From assembly GCA_016787135.1 (NCBI GenBank), contig JAEUVK010000088.1, forward strand, positions 1 to 50,737: a DNA stretch of 50,737 bases, written 5' to 3'. A program made the position numbers and the translations under genes. Position 1 is the first letter of the stretch; every line of letters begins with the position of its first letter. The notes beneath the pieces are model-generated. The model was not told the origin of the DNA and made no database searches. It worked only from the letters and a program-made list of their open reading frames with translations. Of this stretch, positions 32,737 through 42,110 are shown piece after piece. The stretch comes from Chitinophagaceae bacterium (GTDB lineage Bacteria; Bacteroidota; Bacteroidia; Chitinophagales; Chitinophagaceae).

Positions 32737-35700
32737 TTAAAAAGATGTCCTGATTCCAACATTAAGCTGAATGGGAGCAGGCAATGTGCCATAGTCATAG
32801 CCAAATGCACCGACTCCTCTTGTTCCGGCGGTCAGCCCGTTAATTGACGGATCGGCGCCGCTATAATTCGTTAGCAGGATCAGATCGTTTACGGTCAAAA
32901 ATGCGCCAAATGTTTTCATACCCCGTACCGGAGGTTTAGTAAAGTTGTAACTGATCGTCAGGTCTCTTAACCTAAACCAGTTGACATCTCTTTCCAGAAA
33001 CTCCTCGACAGGCATGGCTGTATAATAAGCCTGGTTGTATGCAGGAATGACTGAAATCGTATTAATTGTCGGGGTAGCACTATTCTGTAACCCGTCATTT
33101 AATACGCCATCGATCACTCTTGGCGTGTAACGGTCAGCGGTTCTTGGGCTTACCCCATTAACAGTCATGAACTGGCTGGTTCCATTGAAAATATCACCAC
33201 CTACTTTCAGGTCCCATAACATGGTCATCCGCCAATTTTTATACCGGAAAGTATTTATCCACCCTGTAGTGAAACTGGGATTTCTATCCCCCATTACTTT
33301 AAAATTTGCGTTTATAACCGGTAGACCTGTTGTCGGATTGATCAGGATTTTTCCCTGGTTATTTCTTTCATAATAAGAACCCGAAATAGAAGTGGTAGTA
33401 CCATTGCGTGTGATACCACTGCGTGCTGTGTAAAGCCAGGTGTCAGCAATGTAGTATTCCTGTACATTGGCAGGCAGAGCAACAACTTTGCTACGCATCC
33501 TGTTAAAGTTAAAGCGCATATCCCAATTGAAATTCTTCCGTTTCATCACGTTGTAATCGAGTGTGATCTCAATGCCTTTATTGCGTGTAGAACCGGCATT
33601 TTGCGTATTCAAAACGAATCCGGTGCCATAGCTGAGACGGAAGCCTTCAATGATCTGCCCTTCATTTAATGTATTATAATAGGTGACCTCCATATTCAGG
33701 CGGCTTTTCAATAACCGGAATTCTGCACCTACTTCGTAGGTCTTTTGTTTTTCTGGTTGTAATTCTGCATTGTTATTAACAAAGCCGTATGAATAACCTC
33801 CGCCACTGGCCTGTGCATCCACAAAAACAGACTGGGTAGAGTAAGGAGTATTTAACCTTGCGGTTTGAGCCCTCGACCCTCTAAGCTTTAAATAATTAAT
33901 AATGTTGCCTTCTTTCAGCCTGGGGAACATATCGCTGACGATAAGGCTTACGCTTGCACCGGGGTAATTATAATTCCGGTTCTTTTTGGGCAAAGTTGAA
34001 GCCTGCTCGAAACGATGCGTATAGTTGAGGAACAGGTAGTTCTTGAAGCTTACAGCAAATTCACCAAAGTAAGCGATCTGGCGAAGCAGCACATAGTTCC
34101 ATTCACCGAATTTGTTCCTGTTAAGACGCAAACGTGTACTGGGTTTGATAACATTGCTATCCATATAGTTGCCCATGAAAGCATCAAGGTCATGATCTGT
34201 GAATACATTGCCATTCTTGTACATGAGGCCAACTCTTCCGGATGAATTTGAAGTGGCAGAAGATACCGAATCGATCAAACCAGAGCCTGAAATGGCGTAC
34301 ATTTCGGTTTTGTAATCCTGCCACATAGTACCGCCCATCAGGCGCAGGTTAAAATTCTTACCCACTTGTTTTTTTGCGGTGGCTGTAATTGTGTGATTGT
34401 ATCCATTGTATCTTCTCCAGTACATATCAACAGAACCTCCGGAACTGGGTGTTACATAAAAGGACTGTGGATGGAAAAACAGAAAACCATTCTGATCATA
34501 ATGATCATAACCAAATCGACCGGCTAGACTTAACCAGCTAAATGGATTGATATTAACACCAACCGAGTAGCTATGGCGGGTCAGCTGATCTCTTCCTATA
34601 TTATTGTGAACATTCCAGAGTGGATTGTCATATTCTCCATTTGTGGTAGAACCGTCTAAGACATCGACTTTGCCACCATCCTGTACGTTTTCGAAATTGC
34701 GAATGTTGATCGTTTCAGGATAGATCAAAAGACTCAGCATATATCCGCCGGAACTTCTCAATACCTTATGGTTATCAGAGTTTGTGTATTGATAAGTGGG
34801 GGTGATCTCCACCTTATCTTTTAAAAACTTGGTAGTATTTGATACTCTTAAAGTATAACGACGGAAGTTATTATTAGGGACAACGCCACCCTGGTCCAGG
34901 TAGCCGCCGGAAACTCTGAATTTGGATTGTTTAAAACCAAAGTCAATACCCATATTATGGTTTTGCGAGAACCCGGTTCTAAAAAAAGCGTCTTTATGGT
35001 CATATAGCTTTGTGCCTGGCGCATAGGCCGGGCCAAAACGGGCGAATACATTGCTGGCAACTCCATTCGAACCACCGGAATATGTGTTAATTGTTTCCGG
35101 CCAGCGGGTTACTTCCTGGATGCGGAAACTGTTGTCATACTGAATGGCCAATTTGTTTGATTTGGCTTTTCTTGTAGTAATGATAATTGCACCGGAACTA
35201 GCCTGGCTTCCGTACAATGCTGTTGCTTCAGGCCCTTTCAATACAGTCACACTTTCAATGTCAGCAGGGTTAATATCGGCTATCCTGTTCTGGTAGTCAC
35301 TCTGCCGGTTTGATTTATCAGATGCCAGCCCATTTCCTGTACCACCACCTGACGTTTCATTCAATGTCGAATTATCCATGATCACGCCATCTACGACATA
35401 CAGGGGTTGATTGCTTAATGAAAGCGAGTTGAATCCTCTTAGTACTATTGTAGAAGAAGCACCTGCCTCACCTGACGTGGGTGTCAGTGACAAACCTGCT
35501 ACCCGCCCTTGCAAGCTGTTCAGAAAATTGTCACGTTGAGTTTCGGCGATTTCAGTACCGCTTACTTTTTGCACGGAATACCCCAATTCTCTTGGGTTCC
35601 TCTTAATATCCATCGCTGTCACTACTACTTCTCCGAGAGTTCCTTCTGCAGGTTTCAGGCTGATACCAATTGTATTTCCTTCTCCTGGTTTAACATCCTG

Positions 35701-35949
35701 TGGTTCGTAACCCACATAGGATATCTGCAGGGTCTCTCCGGCACTCACCTGGATACTGAACTTTCCGTTGGCATCTGTTTGTGTAAAGCGACGGGTACCT
35801 TTCACCCTGATATTGACCCCACTCAATGGGGTTTTGTTATCTTCCGACAATACTGTGCCCGTGATCGTTCTTTGCTGTGCCTGCAAAGCCGGTGGCAGCA
35901 CAAGTATCATCAGCGATAATGCTACTAATAACCGGAGAATTTTTCTCAT
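32737..35949 (-). CDS. SusC/RagA-family TonB-linked outer-membrane transporter
   Basis: 1070 residues. Signal peptide MRKILRLLVALSLMILVLPP with cleavage near ALQA-QQ. A carboxypeptidase-regulatory-like domain spans about 28-105 (TITGTVLSEDNKTPLSGVNI, DANGKFSIQV, YVGYEPQDV). The plug domain follows (about 115-255) with NSLQGRVAGLSLTPTSG, IVLRGFNSLSLSNQPLYVVD and LKGPEATALYGSQASSGAII. The remaining 800 residues form the 22-strand barrel ending QLNVGIRTSF. It imports a SusD-captured ligand using TonB energy. No glycoside hydrolase, sulfatase or peptidase is encoded nearby, so the substrate may be a peptide, glycan or small metabolite. A DeoR-type regulator is upstream. Confidence 0.96.
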   Translation of the reverse strand: MRKILRLLVALSLMILVLPPALQAQQRTITGTVLSEDNKTPLSGVNIRVKGTRRFTQTDANGKFSIQVSAGETLQISYVGYEPQDVKPGEGNTIGISLKPAEGTLGEVVVTAMDIKRNPRELGYSVQKVSGTEIAETQRDNFLNSLQGRVAGLSLTPTSGEAGASSTIVLRGFNSLSLSNQPLYVVDGVIMDNSTLNETSGGGTGNGLASDKSNRQSDYQNRIADINPADIESVTVLKGPEATALYGSQASSGAIIITTRKAKSNKLAIQYDNSFRIQEVTRWPETINTYSGGSNGVASNVFARFGPAYAPGTKLYDHKDAFFRTGFSQNHNMGIDFGFKQSKFRVSGGYLDQGGVVPNNNFRRYTLRVSNTTKFLKDKVEITPTYQYTNSDNHKVLRSSGGYMLSLLIYPETINIRNFENVQDGGKVDVLDGSTTNGEYDNPLWNVHNNIGRDQLTRHSYSVGVNINPFSWLSLAGRFGYDHYDQNGFLFFHPQSFYVTPSSGGSVDMYWRRYNGYNHTITATAKKQVGKNFNLRLMGGTMWQDYKTEMYAISGSGLIDSVSSATSNSSGRVGLMYKNGNVFTDHDLDAFMGNYMDSNVIKPSTRLRLNRNKFGEWNYVLLRQIAYFGEFAVSFKNYLFLNYTHRFEQASTLPKKNRNYNYPGASVSLIVSDMFPRLKEGNIINYLKLRGSRAQTARLNTPYSTQSVFVDAQASGGGYSYGFVNNNAELQPEKQKTYEVGAEFRLLKSRLNMEVTYYNTLNEGQIIEGFRLSYGTGFVLNTQNAGSTRNKGIEITLDYNVMKRKNFNWDMRFNFNRMRSKVVALPANVQEYYIADTWLYTARSGITRNGTTTSISGSYYERNNQGKILINPTTGLPVINANFKVMGDRNPSFTTGWINTFRYKNWRMTMLWDLKVGGDIFNGTSQFMTVNGVSPRTADRYTPRVIDGVLNDGLQNSATPTINTISVIPAYNQAYYTAMPVEEFLERDVNWFRLRDLTISYNFTKPPVRGMKTFGAFLTVNDLILLTNYSGADPSINGLTAGTRGVGAFGYDYGTLPAPIQLNVGIRTSF

Positions 35950-36067
35950 AGCTTGTTGTTTTTGGTATATTGTTTAATAAGCAGTTTCAACTGTTTTACT
36001 TTGAATTTTCTACAGGATGGATACAGGAATTATCGGGTAAGCAGTGTAACAAGTTGCTGGCAACGGG

Positions 36068-36835
36068 TTACAATACTTTGATTCCTGCATCCGAATAAGG
36101 CTTTAGTAAAGGGTCGTCAGAGGGTAATTCTGTTATCAGCATATCGATTTTGCTGAGCTCACATATATGGATAGGTTGAAAAGTATTGATCTTTTCTGCA
36201 ATGGACAGGCACACTACTTTCTGGGAAGACTCTATCATGGCCCGTTTTAGCTGCACCACTTCCCAGTCATTATCGGTAATGCCATGATGGAGGTCTATCG
36301 CATTCGTCCCGAGGAAACATATATCTGCTTTCATCTGTTTGATCTTGGCGATCGCTTCGGGGCCGACGGTTATTTTTGAGTTCTTGGATATCCTGTCGCC
36401 GATAAGGATCACTTCAATATTAGGATGGTTCATATATTCAAGAATGGCTGCTATACTGCCAGAAATAAAAGTTGCCTTAAGCTGAGGTGGCAGTGAGCGG
36501 GCCATTTCTAAAATAGTAGTGCCTCCGCTCGTCAGAATAAACATCCCGTTGCTGATAAGGCTGATGGCTTTCTGCGCAATTCTTTTCTTTTGACTCAGCG
36601 AATAAACTTCATTGGCTGGAAAATGGACCTGGCTGAAGGAGTGGGAAAGAGCACCTCCGTGAACTTTAATGATCTTGCCTTCCTCGGCGAGTTCCATCAG
36701 GTCCCGGCGTATCGTATCTTCAGACACATTGATATCTGCTGATAAAGAAGATGACAGCACCTTGTTGTGCAGGTTTACCTGGTGCAAAATGTAAGCCTGC
36801 CTTTCTTTCTTAAGCAAAGAATCAGTTAGTTTCAA
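36068..36835 (-). CDS. DeoR/GlpR-family transcriptional regulator
   Basis: 255 residues: an N-terminal winged helix with the DeoR signature VSEDTIRRDLMELAEEGKII and VHGGAL (about 36-62), then the C-terminal phosphosugar-binding domain (FILTSGGTTILEMARSLP, FISGSIAAILEYMNHPNIEV, ADICFLGTNAIDLHHGITDN). Such proteins usually repress sugar genes until a sugar phosphate binds. No ATG is available: the frame begins two codons after a stop, and TTG at 36835 (or TTG at 36817, giving MLKKERQAYIL) must be used. It is 118 bases upstream of SusC on the same strand, so it may control that locus; this is inference. Confidence 0.92.
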   Translation of the reverse strand: MKLTDSLLKKERQAYILHQVNLHNKVLSSSLSADINVSEDTIRRDLMELAEEGKIIKVHGGALSHSFSQVHFPANEVYSLSQKKRIAQKAISLISNGMFILTSGGTTILEMARSLPPQLKATFISGSIAAILEYMNHPNIEVILIGDRISKNSKITVGPEAIAKIKQMKADICFLGTNAIDLHHGITDNDWEVVQLKRAMIESSQKVVCLSIAEKINTFQPIHICELSKIDMLITELPSDDPLLKPYSDAGIKVL

Positions 36836-36940
36836 TGCTTAAATATATATCAAATTCCCGCACAAAAACGCAGAAACACGGAAAAATTTGCAGGATTTAT
36901 TTTCGTGTGGAAAAAAGGTTGATGGCCCTAAATAAAAAAG

Positions 36941-36965
36941 GCAAATCCCGCCTGAGCGGGATTGC
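36941..36965 (-). terminator. Rho-independent terminator of the small barrel gene
   Basis: GCAAATCCCGC (36941-36951) pairs with GCGGGATTGC (36956-36965) with one bulge and loop CTGA. On the minus strand it is followed by CCTTTTTTATTT. Confidence 0.85.
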
Positions 36966-36997
36966 ATACAGAAAATATCATATGTCAAAACTGATAT

Positions 36998-37486
36998 CTA
37001 TTTGCCAAAAGTGAACCTCGCCGTAAAACCTACTGCCGCGGGTTCAAAATTAATATCGCCAATCAGGTTCAATTCAGGCTTCCAGTCGATAGATAGGTTA
37101 AGAGGGATATTGACAAACTTGTAATCCAGGCCAAGTACACCCTGCGCCCCGAAATTGGTATTGGTCTCATCTTTTTGTTTGGTGGTATTATAGGTTTTTA
37201 CAAAACCAATATATCCCCCGCCGCCATAATACCACTGAATACCTTGTGTGCCGAGGGGTTTGTGTATTTCCAGTAATGCGCCAAGGGCCAGCGGGTCGCC
37301 GAAGGAGAAAAGCGCTTCGACAGCAGCTTTTTCGTTTAAAAAATGTTTAAGGGAAATAGAATTATTGACCATAGCAGCACTGCTGCTGAGACGTACACCA
37401 AGAGCGGTTTTGTAATCCTGGGCAGAACTGGTATTGGCAAAAAGTAATCCTGAAATGACAACGAGGGAGAAGAGTATTTTTTTCAT
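36998..37486 (-). CDS. Small outer-membrane beta-barrel protein
   Basis: 162 residues with a signal peptide (MKKILFSLVVISGLLFANTS, cleavage after SSA). The mature part has about eight amphipathic strands (ALGVRLSSSAAMVNNSISLK, AAVEALFSFGDPLALGALLE, WYYGGGGYIGFVKTYN, NFGAQGVLGLDYKFVNIPLN) and ends AVGFTARFTFGK. It resembles the outer-membrane-protein beta-barrel family of Bacteroidota with unknown function. The gene has its own terminator and lies between the DeoR regulator and the nhaD gene, which is transcribed in the opposite direction. Confidence 0.8.
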   Translation of the reverse strand: MKKILFSLVVISGLLFANTSSAQDYKTALGVRLSSSAAMVNNSISLKHFLNEKAAVEALFSFGDPLALGALLEIHKPLGTQGIQWYYGGGGYIGFVKTYNTTKQKDETNTNFGAQGVLGLDYKFVNIPLNLSIDWKPELNLIGDINFEPAAVGFTARFTFGK

Positions 37487-37693
37487 GGTAACTGTTTTGT
37501 TTCCTGAAAACGAAAAACAGTGCCAGCAAAGTTTAAAGAAAATGCAAAAGTGAGGGGAACGAGGTCAGAAGTATGAAGTAAGAGGTACAAAAAATCCGCT
37601 CAGATACCCGATAGTACTTTTAAAGAAGAAAAGTAACCCCTGTATGTGCGTATGTGAGGTAATAGGAATTATTTTTTTTAAAAATATTTTTTA

Positions 37694-37770
37694 CCGACCT
37701 CCGACCTCCGACCTCCGACCTCCGACCTCCGACCTCCGACCTCCGACCTCCGACCTCCGACCTCCGACCT
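37694..37770. repeat. Perfect CCGACCT heptamer, 11 tandem copies
   Basis: Exactly 77 bases, 11 uninterrupted copies, in the 318-base spacer between the small barrel gene and nhaD. It ends 34 bases before the nhaD ATG and about 20 bases before a near -7 box (TATTTTTA, 37792-37799), i.e. where the -33 region would lie. The rest of the spacer has no gene. Copy number is likely to vary through slippage. Confidence 0.95.
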
Positions 37771-37804
37771 CCGGCTTCGCTATTTCTCCCTTATTTTTAC
37801 AGTT

Positions 37805-39091
37805 ATGGCAATTCTTATCATATCCATTTTCGTTCTCGGCTATCTCGCTATTGCGTTTGAGCATACTATAAGATTAAATAAAGCAGCTACCGCCCTGGTG
37901 ACTGGTGTTCTTTGCTGGACGATCTATATCCTGTTTACAGAGGATAAGGAATTGGTCACAGAACAGTTGTCGCATCATGTTGGGGAATTATCACAGATAT
38001 TATTCTTTCTGATGGGGGCCATGACGATCGTGGAATTGATAGATGCACATGATGGGTTTGAAATAGTTACCAGCCGTATTACCACTACCAGCAAAGGCAA
38101 GTTAATGTGGATCGTGGCATTGCTGGCTTTCTTCTTTTCGGCAGTATTAGACAATCTTACTACGACCATTGTCATGATTTCATTAGTGAAAAAACTTGTA
38201 GGGGACATACGTGACCGATGGATGCTAACAGGTCTTATTGTGATAGCGGCTAATGCTGGCGGTGCATGGTCACCTATCGGGGATGTCACAACTACTATGC
38301 TCTGGATAGGTAACCAGATTACGGCTGCCAATATTATGGTCAAACTGATCATCCCCAGTCTTGTTTGTATGCTTGTGCCATTATTGTTTATGCGTTTTGT
38401 TTTTAAAGGGAATGTAACGAGACCCATTCAGAACTTTAGTAATGCTTCACCCACACCCAGTACTTCGTCCCAGCGCAATATTGTTTTTTTTACTGGCATC
38501 ACCGTATTACTGATGGTACCGGTGTATAAAACCCTTACTCATCTTCCTCCCTTCATGGGTATTTTGATCGGGCTTGGATTAATGTGGATCATTACTGAAG
38601 TAATTCATAGCGGGAAAGATGAGGAAGACAGGCGGAATTATACTGTAGCCTATGCGTTGAGAAAAATTGATACTCCCAGTATTCTTTTCTTCCTCGGGAT
38701 ACTACTGGCGATCTCAGCATTGGAATCTGTTGGCCAGTTGACATTAGCCGCATCATGGATGGATAAAACCCTAAAAGACCAGAACCTGATCGTCATGAGT
38801 ATCGGGTTGTTTTCTTCTGTCGTTGACAATGTACCATTGGTGGCTGCCTCACAGGGTATGTATGACCTGAGCACGTATCCTACCGATCACTATTTCTGGG
38901 AGTTTTTGGCTTATTGTACCGGTACCGGTGGGAGCATTTTAATTATTGGCTCAGCTGCAGGCGTTGCAGCAATGGGGCTGGAAAAAATTGATTTTATCTG
39001 GTACCTGAAAAAGATCGGCTGGTTAGCGCTGATCGGGTATGTGGCCGGAGCTATCACTTATATATTGCAGCACCGGCTATTCGGGATATAA
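37805..39091 (+). CDS. nhaD: Sodium:proton antiporter of the NhaD family
   Basis: 428 residues with about twelve hydrophobic segments. Typical motifs are VELIDAHDGFEIVTSRI, FFFSAVLDNLTTTIVMISL with conserved Asp/Asn, ANAGGAWSPIGDVTTTMLW, FLGILLAISALESVGQL, SSVVDNVPLVAAS and TGTGGSILIIGSAAGVAAMG. The paired DNLTT and DNVPL segments are expected at the ion-binding site of the ion-transporter superfamily. It exports sodium in exchange for protons at the inner membrane. The gene stands alone; a perfect heptamer tandem repeat in front of its promoter region could affect expression. Confidence 0.93.
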   Translation: MAILIISIFVLGYLAIAFEHTIRLNKAATALVTGVLCWTIYILFTEDKELVTEQLSHHVGELSQILFFLMGAMTIVELIDAHDGFEIVTSRITTTSKGKLMWIVALLAFFFSAVLDNLTTTIVMISLVKKLVGDIRDRWMLTGLIVIAANAGGAWSPIGDVTTTMLWIGNQITAANIMVKLIIPSLVCMLVPLLFMRFVFKGNVTRPIQNFSNASPTPSTSSQRNIVFFTGITVLLMVPVYKTLTHLPPFMGILIGLGLMWIITEVIHSGKDEEDRRNYTVAYALRKIDTPSILFFLGILLAISALESVGQLTLAASWMDKTLKDQNLIVMSIGLFSSVVDNVPLVAASQGMYDLSTYPTDHYFWEFLAYCTGTGGSILIIGSAAGVAAMGLEKIDFIWYLKKIGWLALIGYVAGAITYILQHRLFGI

Positions 39092-39118
39092 TAAGATACT
39101 GAGGTATAACGTTCGCCT

Positions 39119-40990
39119 CTATTCATACATCTCTAATCTTGTCTTTGGTCTTCTTTCTTCCAGCCATCTGAAATTGGGCAATTGCATTTCGGAAGGACTT
39201 TTCTGACGTATAGGCCATAATGTGCCGGTAACGCTGCTGCGGAACACCACTTTATACAACTCTTTATTGCGGAAATAAATATCCATAATATCCGACTTGG
39301 ATTGATTAACGCCTGTATAAGCGCTGTCCTCATCCTGTATATAATAAATACATTCGGCAAATCCTTTGGCCCGTACTGAGTCAATATCCCCGTTCACAAA
39401 ATAGCCATCCATTCTCGTCGCTTTGATCTGATTGAAGGCCTGATCATCCATACGGTTTACCAGAAAACTGTTGTCATAGGCTTCTACTTTATCCGCTTTT
39501 TTGTTTTTCGTAAATAAATGAATAGTGTCGCCGGTGATCTGGCTCTCTTTGGCCCATACTACCGGGTCATCATATAATCTGAATACAGAATCCTGGAATG
39601 AGTAGAACATACTGTCACAAACCGCCTGTAATGAATCGTTGAATATGCGGACGTGCCGGTAAGCTTCAAAATATCTATTGGTACTGTCCTTTTCATTGAT
39701 CGCAATGGTCTTTACCCCTTTTTTGGTATGTACTACAGCAGAATCTGGTGAAGCAACAGGTCCTGAAGGGCGATTGGAAAGAAACCTTGCCGCTTTGGAT
39801 GAAAGATCCCTGCCCGAAGAATCTTCAACATTGCCTGTTTCTTTCTGTAACGGAAGGGTGATACTGTCGTTCCCCATATTGTTTATGGCTATTGAGTCAG
39901 CCCCTTTTTCAGGGGCGTTATCAACAGATACGGCGACTGTATCGTTGGCGATACTATCCGTGACCACATACTGCCGTGACCTGTACAGGTCGGTTAGCCG
40001 GGCGCTGAAAAGTGTGTCGGCTGTAATGTAAATTGAATCATTATCCTGCTTGATGATCATTAATGGCTTTCGGGTGGCCAATATGGCGTCAGTATTTTTA
40101 TTTCTATAAATGATACCTGCTATGATCGTCGTTTGATTTTTTTTATCAACGATGATGGCGTTGCCTTCCGCAACGGATATTCCTGAACTGTCGTCAACGG
40201 CAACCCGGTTAGCTTTGATCTCTGTATTCCCATCTATGATTGTTGGCCGCTGACCGAATTCCGCCTTGCCGGTTTGCTGGTTGTAATAACCTTCTTTTGT
40301 TTTGATGATGCGGCCGTTGCTGTCTGTGATGATCGTTTCTGAAATGAAGCGGGTGGTCTGCGATTCTGAATTGTATAGCAAGGAGTCTGTAACGATCTTA
40401 TAAGCCGGGTCATTCAATATCACATTCCTTTTGAAGTAAACATCTTTCATGTCGGCATAATACCAGCCTTCCTGGCTGGTGAGTACCGTTTTTTTATTGA
40501 TCACCTTGCCGCCATTTTTATAGATACCGATATTGGTTTCCATATCATACTCAAGGTCGGGAGTTGTCAGTGTGGCTTTTCCGTCTGTCATTCGTACCCC
40601 GCCGTCAAGATACGCCTGCTTTGTTTTGATCAGGTAGCGAAGGTGGCTGGAATAGATATGCGTGGTGTCATAATCGTTGATATGTACCTTGCCATTCCTG
40701 CCCCATGCTTCAAAAACATTGGTGTTATTATTGATCACACAACTATCACAATAAAAAAGCGTATTGCCCTGTTTTAGCTTGACATCACCTGAAATGATGG
40801 TGAGTTTGGTTGTATCATCTACTGTTTTAAAAGTAAGGCGTTTGGTAGCACTGAGTATCTCCACTTCCTGCAAAGAATCTTCAGCGGAAGCGCCGATAGT
40901 GGTTTGGGCAAAAACAGAACCATGGCCTGCAAAAAGCGTTAAGAGTAAGATGCAACCGGTAAATTTCAGGTAATGTATCAATCGCTTCAC
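39119..40990 (-). CDS. OstA-like (LptA/LptD N-terminal domain) envelope protein
   Basis: 623 residues starting at GTG; the signal peptide is MKRLIHYLKFTGCILLLTLF with cleavage after VFA. Repeated OstA/LptA beta-jellyroll modules are seen at about 55-130 (TIISGDVKLKQGNTLFYCDS, VHINDYDTTHIYSSHLRYLI) and 240-330 (EIKANRVAVDDSSGISVAEG). A low-complexity stretch at about 370-420 is followed by more of the same. In Bacteroidota this gene follows the amidase and MCE genes and likely acts in lipopolysaccharide transport across the periplasm. Its GTG start overlaps the TGA stop of the MCE gene (GTGA), so they are translationally coupled. Confidence 0.88.
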   Translation of the reverse strand: MKRLIHYLKFTGCILLLTLFAGHGSVFAQTTIGASAEDSLQEVEILSATKRLTFKTVDDTTKLTIISGDVKLKQGNTLFYCDSCVINNNTNVFEAWGRNGKVHINDYDTTHIYSSHLRYLIKTKQAYLDGGVRMTDGKATLTTPDLEYDMETNIGIYKNGGKVINKKTVLTSQEGWYYADMKDVYFKRNVILNDPAYKIVTDSLLYNSESQTTRFISETIITDSNGRIIKTKEGYYNQQTGKAEFGQRPTIIDGNTEIKANRVAVDDSSGISVAEGNAIIVDKKNQTTIIAGIIYRNKNTDAILATRKPLMIIKQDNDSIYITADTLFSARLTDLYRSRQYVVTDSIANDTVAVSVDNAPEKGADSIAINNMGNDSITLPLQKETGNVEDSSGRDLSSKAARFLSNRPSGPVASPDSAVVHTKKGVKTIAINEKDSTNRYFEAYRHVRIFNDSLQAVCDSMFYSFQDSVFRLYDDPVVWAKESQITGDTIHLFTKNKKADKVEAYDNSFLVNRMDDQAFNQIKATRMDGYFVNGDIDSVRAKGFAECIYYIQDEDSAYTGVNQSKSDIMDIYFRNKELYKVVFRSSVTGTLWPIRQKSPSEMQLPNFRWLEERRPKTRLEMYE

Positions 40991-41970
40991 TTGGGGATGG
41001 TATCTTTTTTCGAGGGCGAAGTTAATGCCCCGCCTTTATCCTTTTTGCCAAAGACAGAGAAATTAACGTAGCGTTTGGGGTGGGCACGCAGGTCGTCCAG
41101 CAATATCTCTGCGCTTAGTATCACATCATTTAACTTGGTATAAAGTTTTTTATCGCTGATCAATGCGCCAAGAGTACCGTCAGGGCTTGATACTTTATTA
41201 ATAGTTGACTTCAATGCGGAGATAACAGATTGCAGCGTATCCATGGTTTGCTGCAGGTTCAATGCTGATAATTTTTCACTGAACTGTTTGGCATTACTGA
41301 TTACAGCAGTGATGCTGTCATTGTTCTTTTTTAGATTATCTGTAATAGACACCGCATTATTCATTGTTTTGGCCAACGCACTGTTTTCGGGATCGAGCAA
41401 TTTATTAAGGGAAGCCGTGGCGGCGCTCAGGTTGGCAATGGTATGCTGCAAATTATATTTAGCGCCTGCGTCAAATATTTTATTGATATTGGACATGACC
41501 ATACCCAGAGAATCCAGGGCAGTACGGATCTTGGCAAGGGTAGGGCCCGCTTCTGAAGAAAGGCTGCCGAATATTCCCGCTTCCTTACGTGTCTTTATTG
41601 TTTCGCCATTACTGAGAAATGTGGTCGCATTCCCTTTTTCAATAACTATGCTGGAAGCGCCAAGCAGATCTGCTGATACAAAAGCAACCGAGTTGGCAGG
41701 TATGTTCACATCCTCTGTCAGGCTGATCGTTACTCTTATCCCGGAAAGGTTTTTGTCAACAGGTTCGAATGCATACACTGTTCCTACAGGATATCCGTTG
41801 ATCTTCACCGCATTTGATTTGGACAAAGCGCCAAGCTGGTCGAAAACGGCATAGATCTTTTTGGTGTTGTTAAAAAGGTTCTTTCCTTTCAGGAAATTAA
41901 AGCCGATGATCAATACCACCAGGGCAACTATGGTCAATATCCCTACCTTGGTTTCGTTGCTGATTTTCAT
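40987..41970 (-). CDS. MCE/MlaD-family lipid-transport protein
   Basis: 327 residues with one N-terminal membrane anchor (VGILTIVALVVLIIGFNFLK, about 9-28) and one MCE domain (about 38-115: IYAVFDQLGALSKSNAVKIN, GYPVGTVYAFEP, VSADLLGASSIVIEKGN). The rest is a long helical region that in MCE proteins forms a periplasmic needle or coiled coil. It carries phospholipids between membranes, normally with an MlaE/MlaF-type permease and ATPase, which are not in this window. It overlaps the OstA-like gene by four bases and is separated from the upstream amidase by a terminator. Confidence 0.9.
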   Translation of the reverse strand: MKISNETKVGILTIVALVVLIIGFNFLKGKNLFNNTKKIYAVFDQLGALSKSNAVKINGYPVGTVYAFEPVDKNLSGIRVTISLTEDVNIPANSVAFVSADLLGASSIVIEKGNATTFLSNGETIKTRKEAGIFGSLSSEAGPTLAKIRTALDSLGMVMSNINKIFDAGAKYNLQHTIANLSAATASLNKLLDPENSALAKTMNNAVSITDNLKKNNDSITAVISNAKQFSEKLSALNLQQTMDTLQSVISALKSTINKVSSPDGTLGALISDKKLYTKLNDVILSAEILLDDLRAHPKRYVNFSVFGKKDKGGALTSPSKKDTIPK

Positions 41971-42048
41971 GCGGGGTCTGCTTTAACTGGCAATGGTTTA
42001 AGCCGCCAAATTAGCCATTTATTTTTAAACTGGTCAAGAGCTGCTAAT

Positions 42049-42084
42049 AAAAAAGGATGGACCTTGATTGATCCACCCTTTTTT
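42049..42084 (-). terminator. Rho-independent terminator after the amidase gene
   Basis: Arms AAAAAAGG (42049-42056) and CCTTTTTT (42077-42084) extend inward with TGGA/TCCA pairs and wobbles. It lies between the amidase stop codon and the MCE gene, so read-through or a separate promoter must serve the MCE-OstA pair. Confidence 0.7.
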
Positions 42085-42110
42085 ATTCTTTTTAATGCTA
42101 TACTTGCTAT

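Noticed and set aside
37694..37770. CRISPR-like appearance of a regular repeat
   Set aside because: Units are 7 bases with no spacers, and there are no cas genes in the window.
37644..37871. Open frame encoding PPTSDLR repeats
   Set aside because: It is only the CCGACCT heptamer read in frame (7 x 3 = 21 bases per 7-residue repeat) and runs into nhaD in another frame.
41243..41854. 203-codon plus-strand open frame inside the MCE gene
   Set aside because: Antisense shadow of a clear MlaD-family protein.
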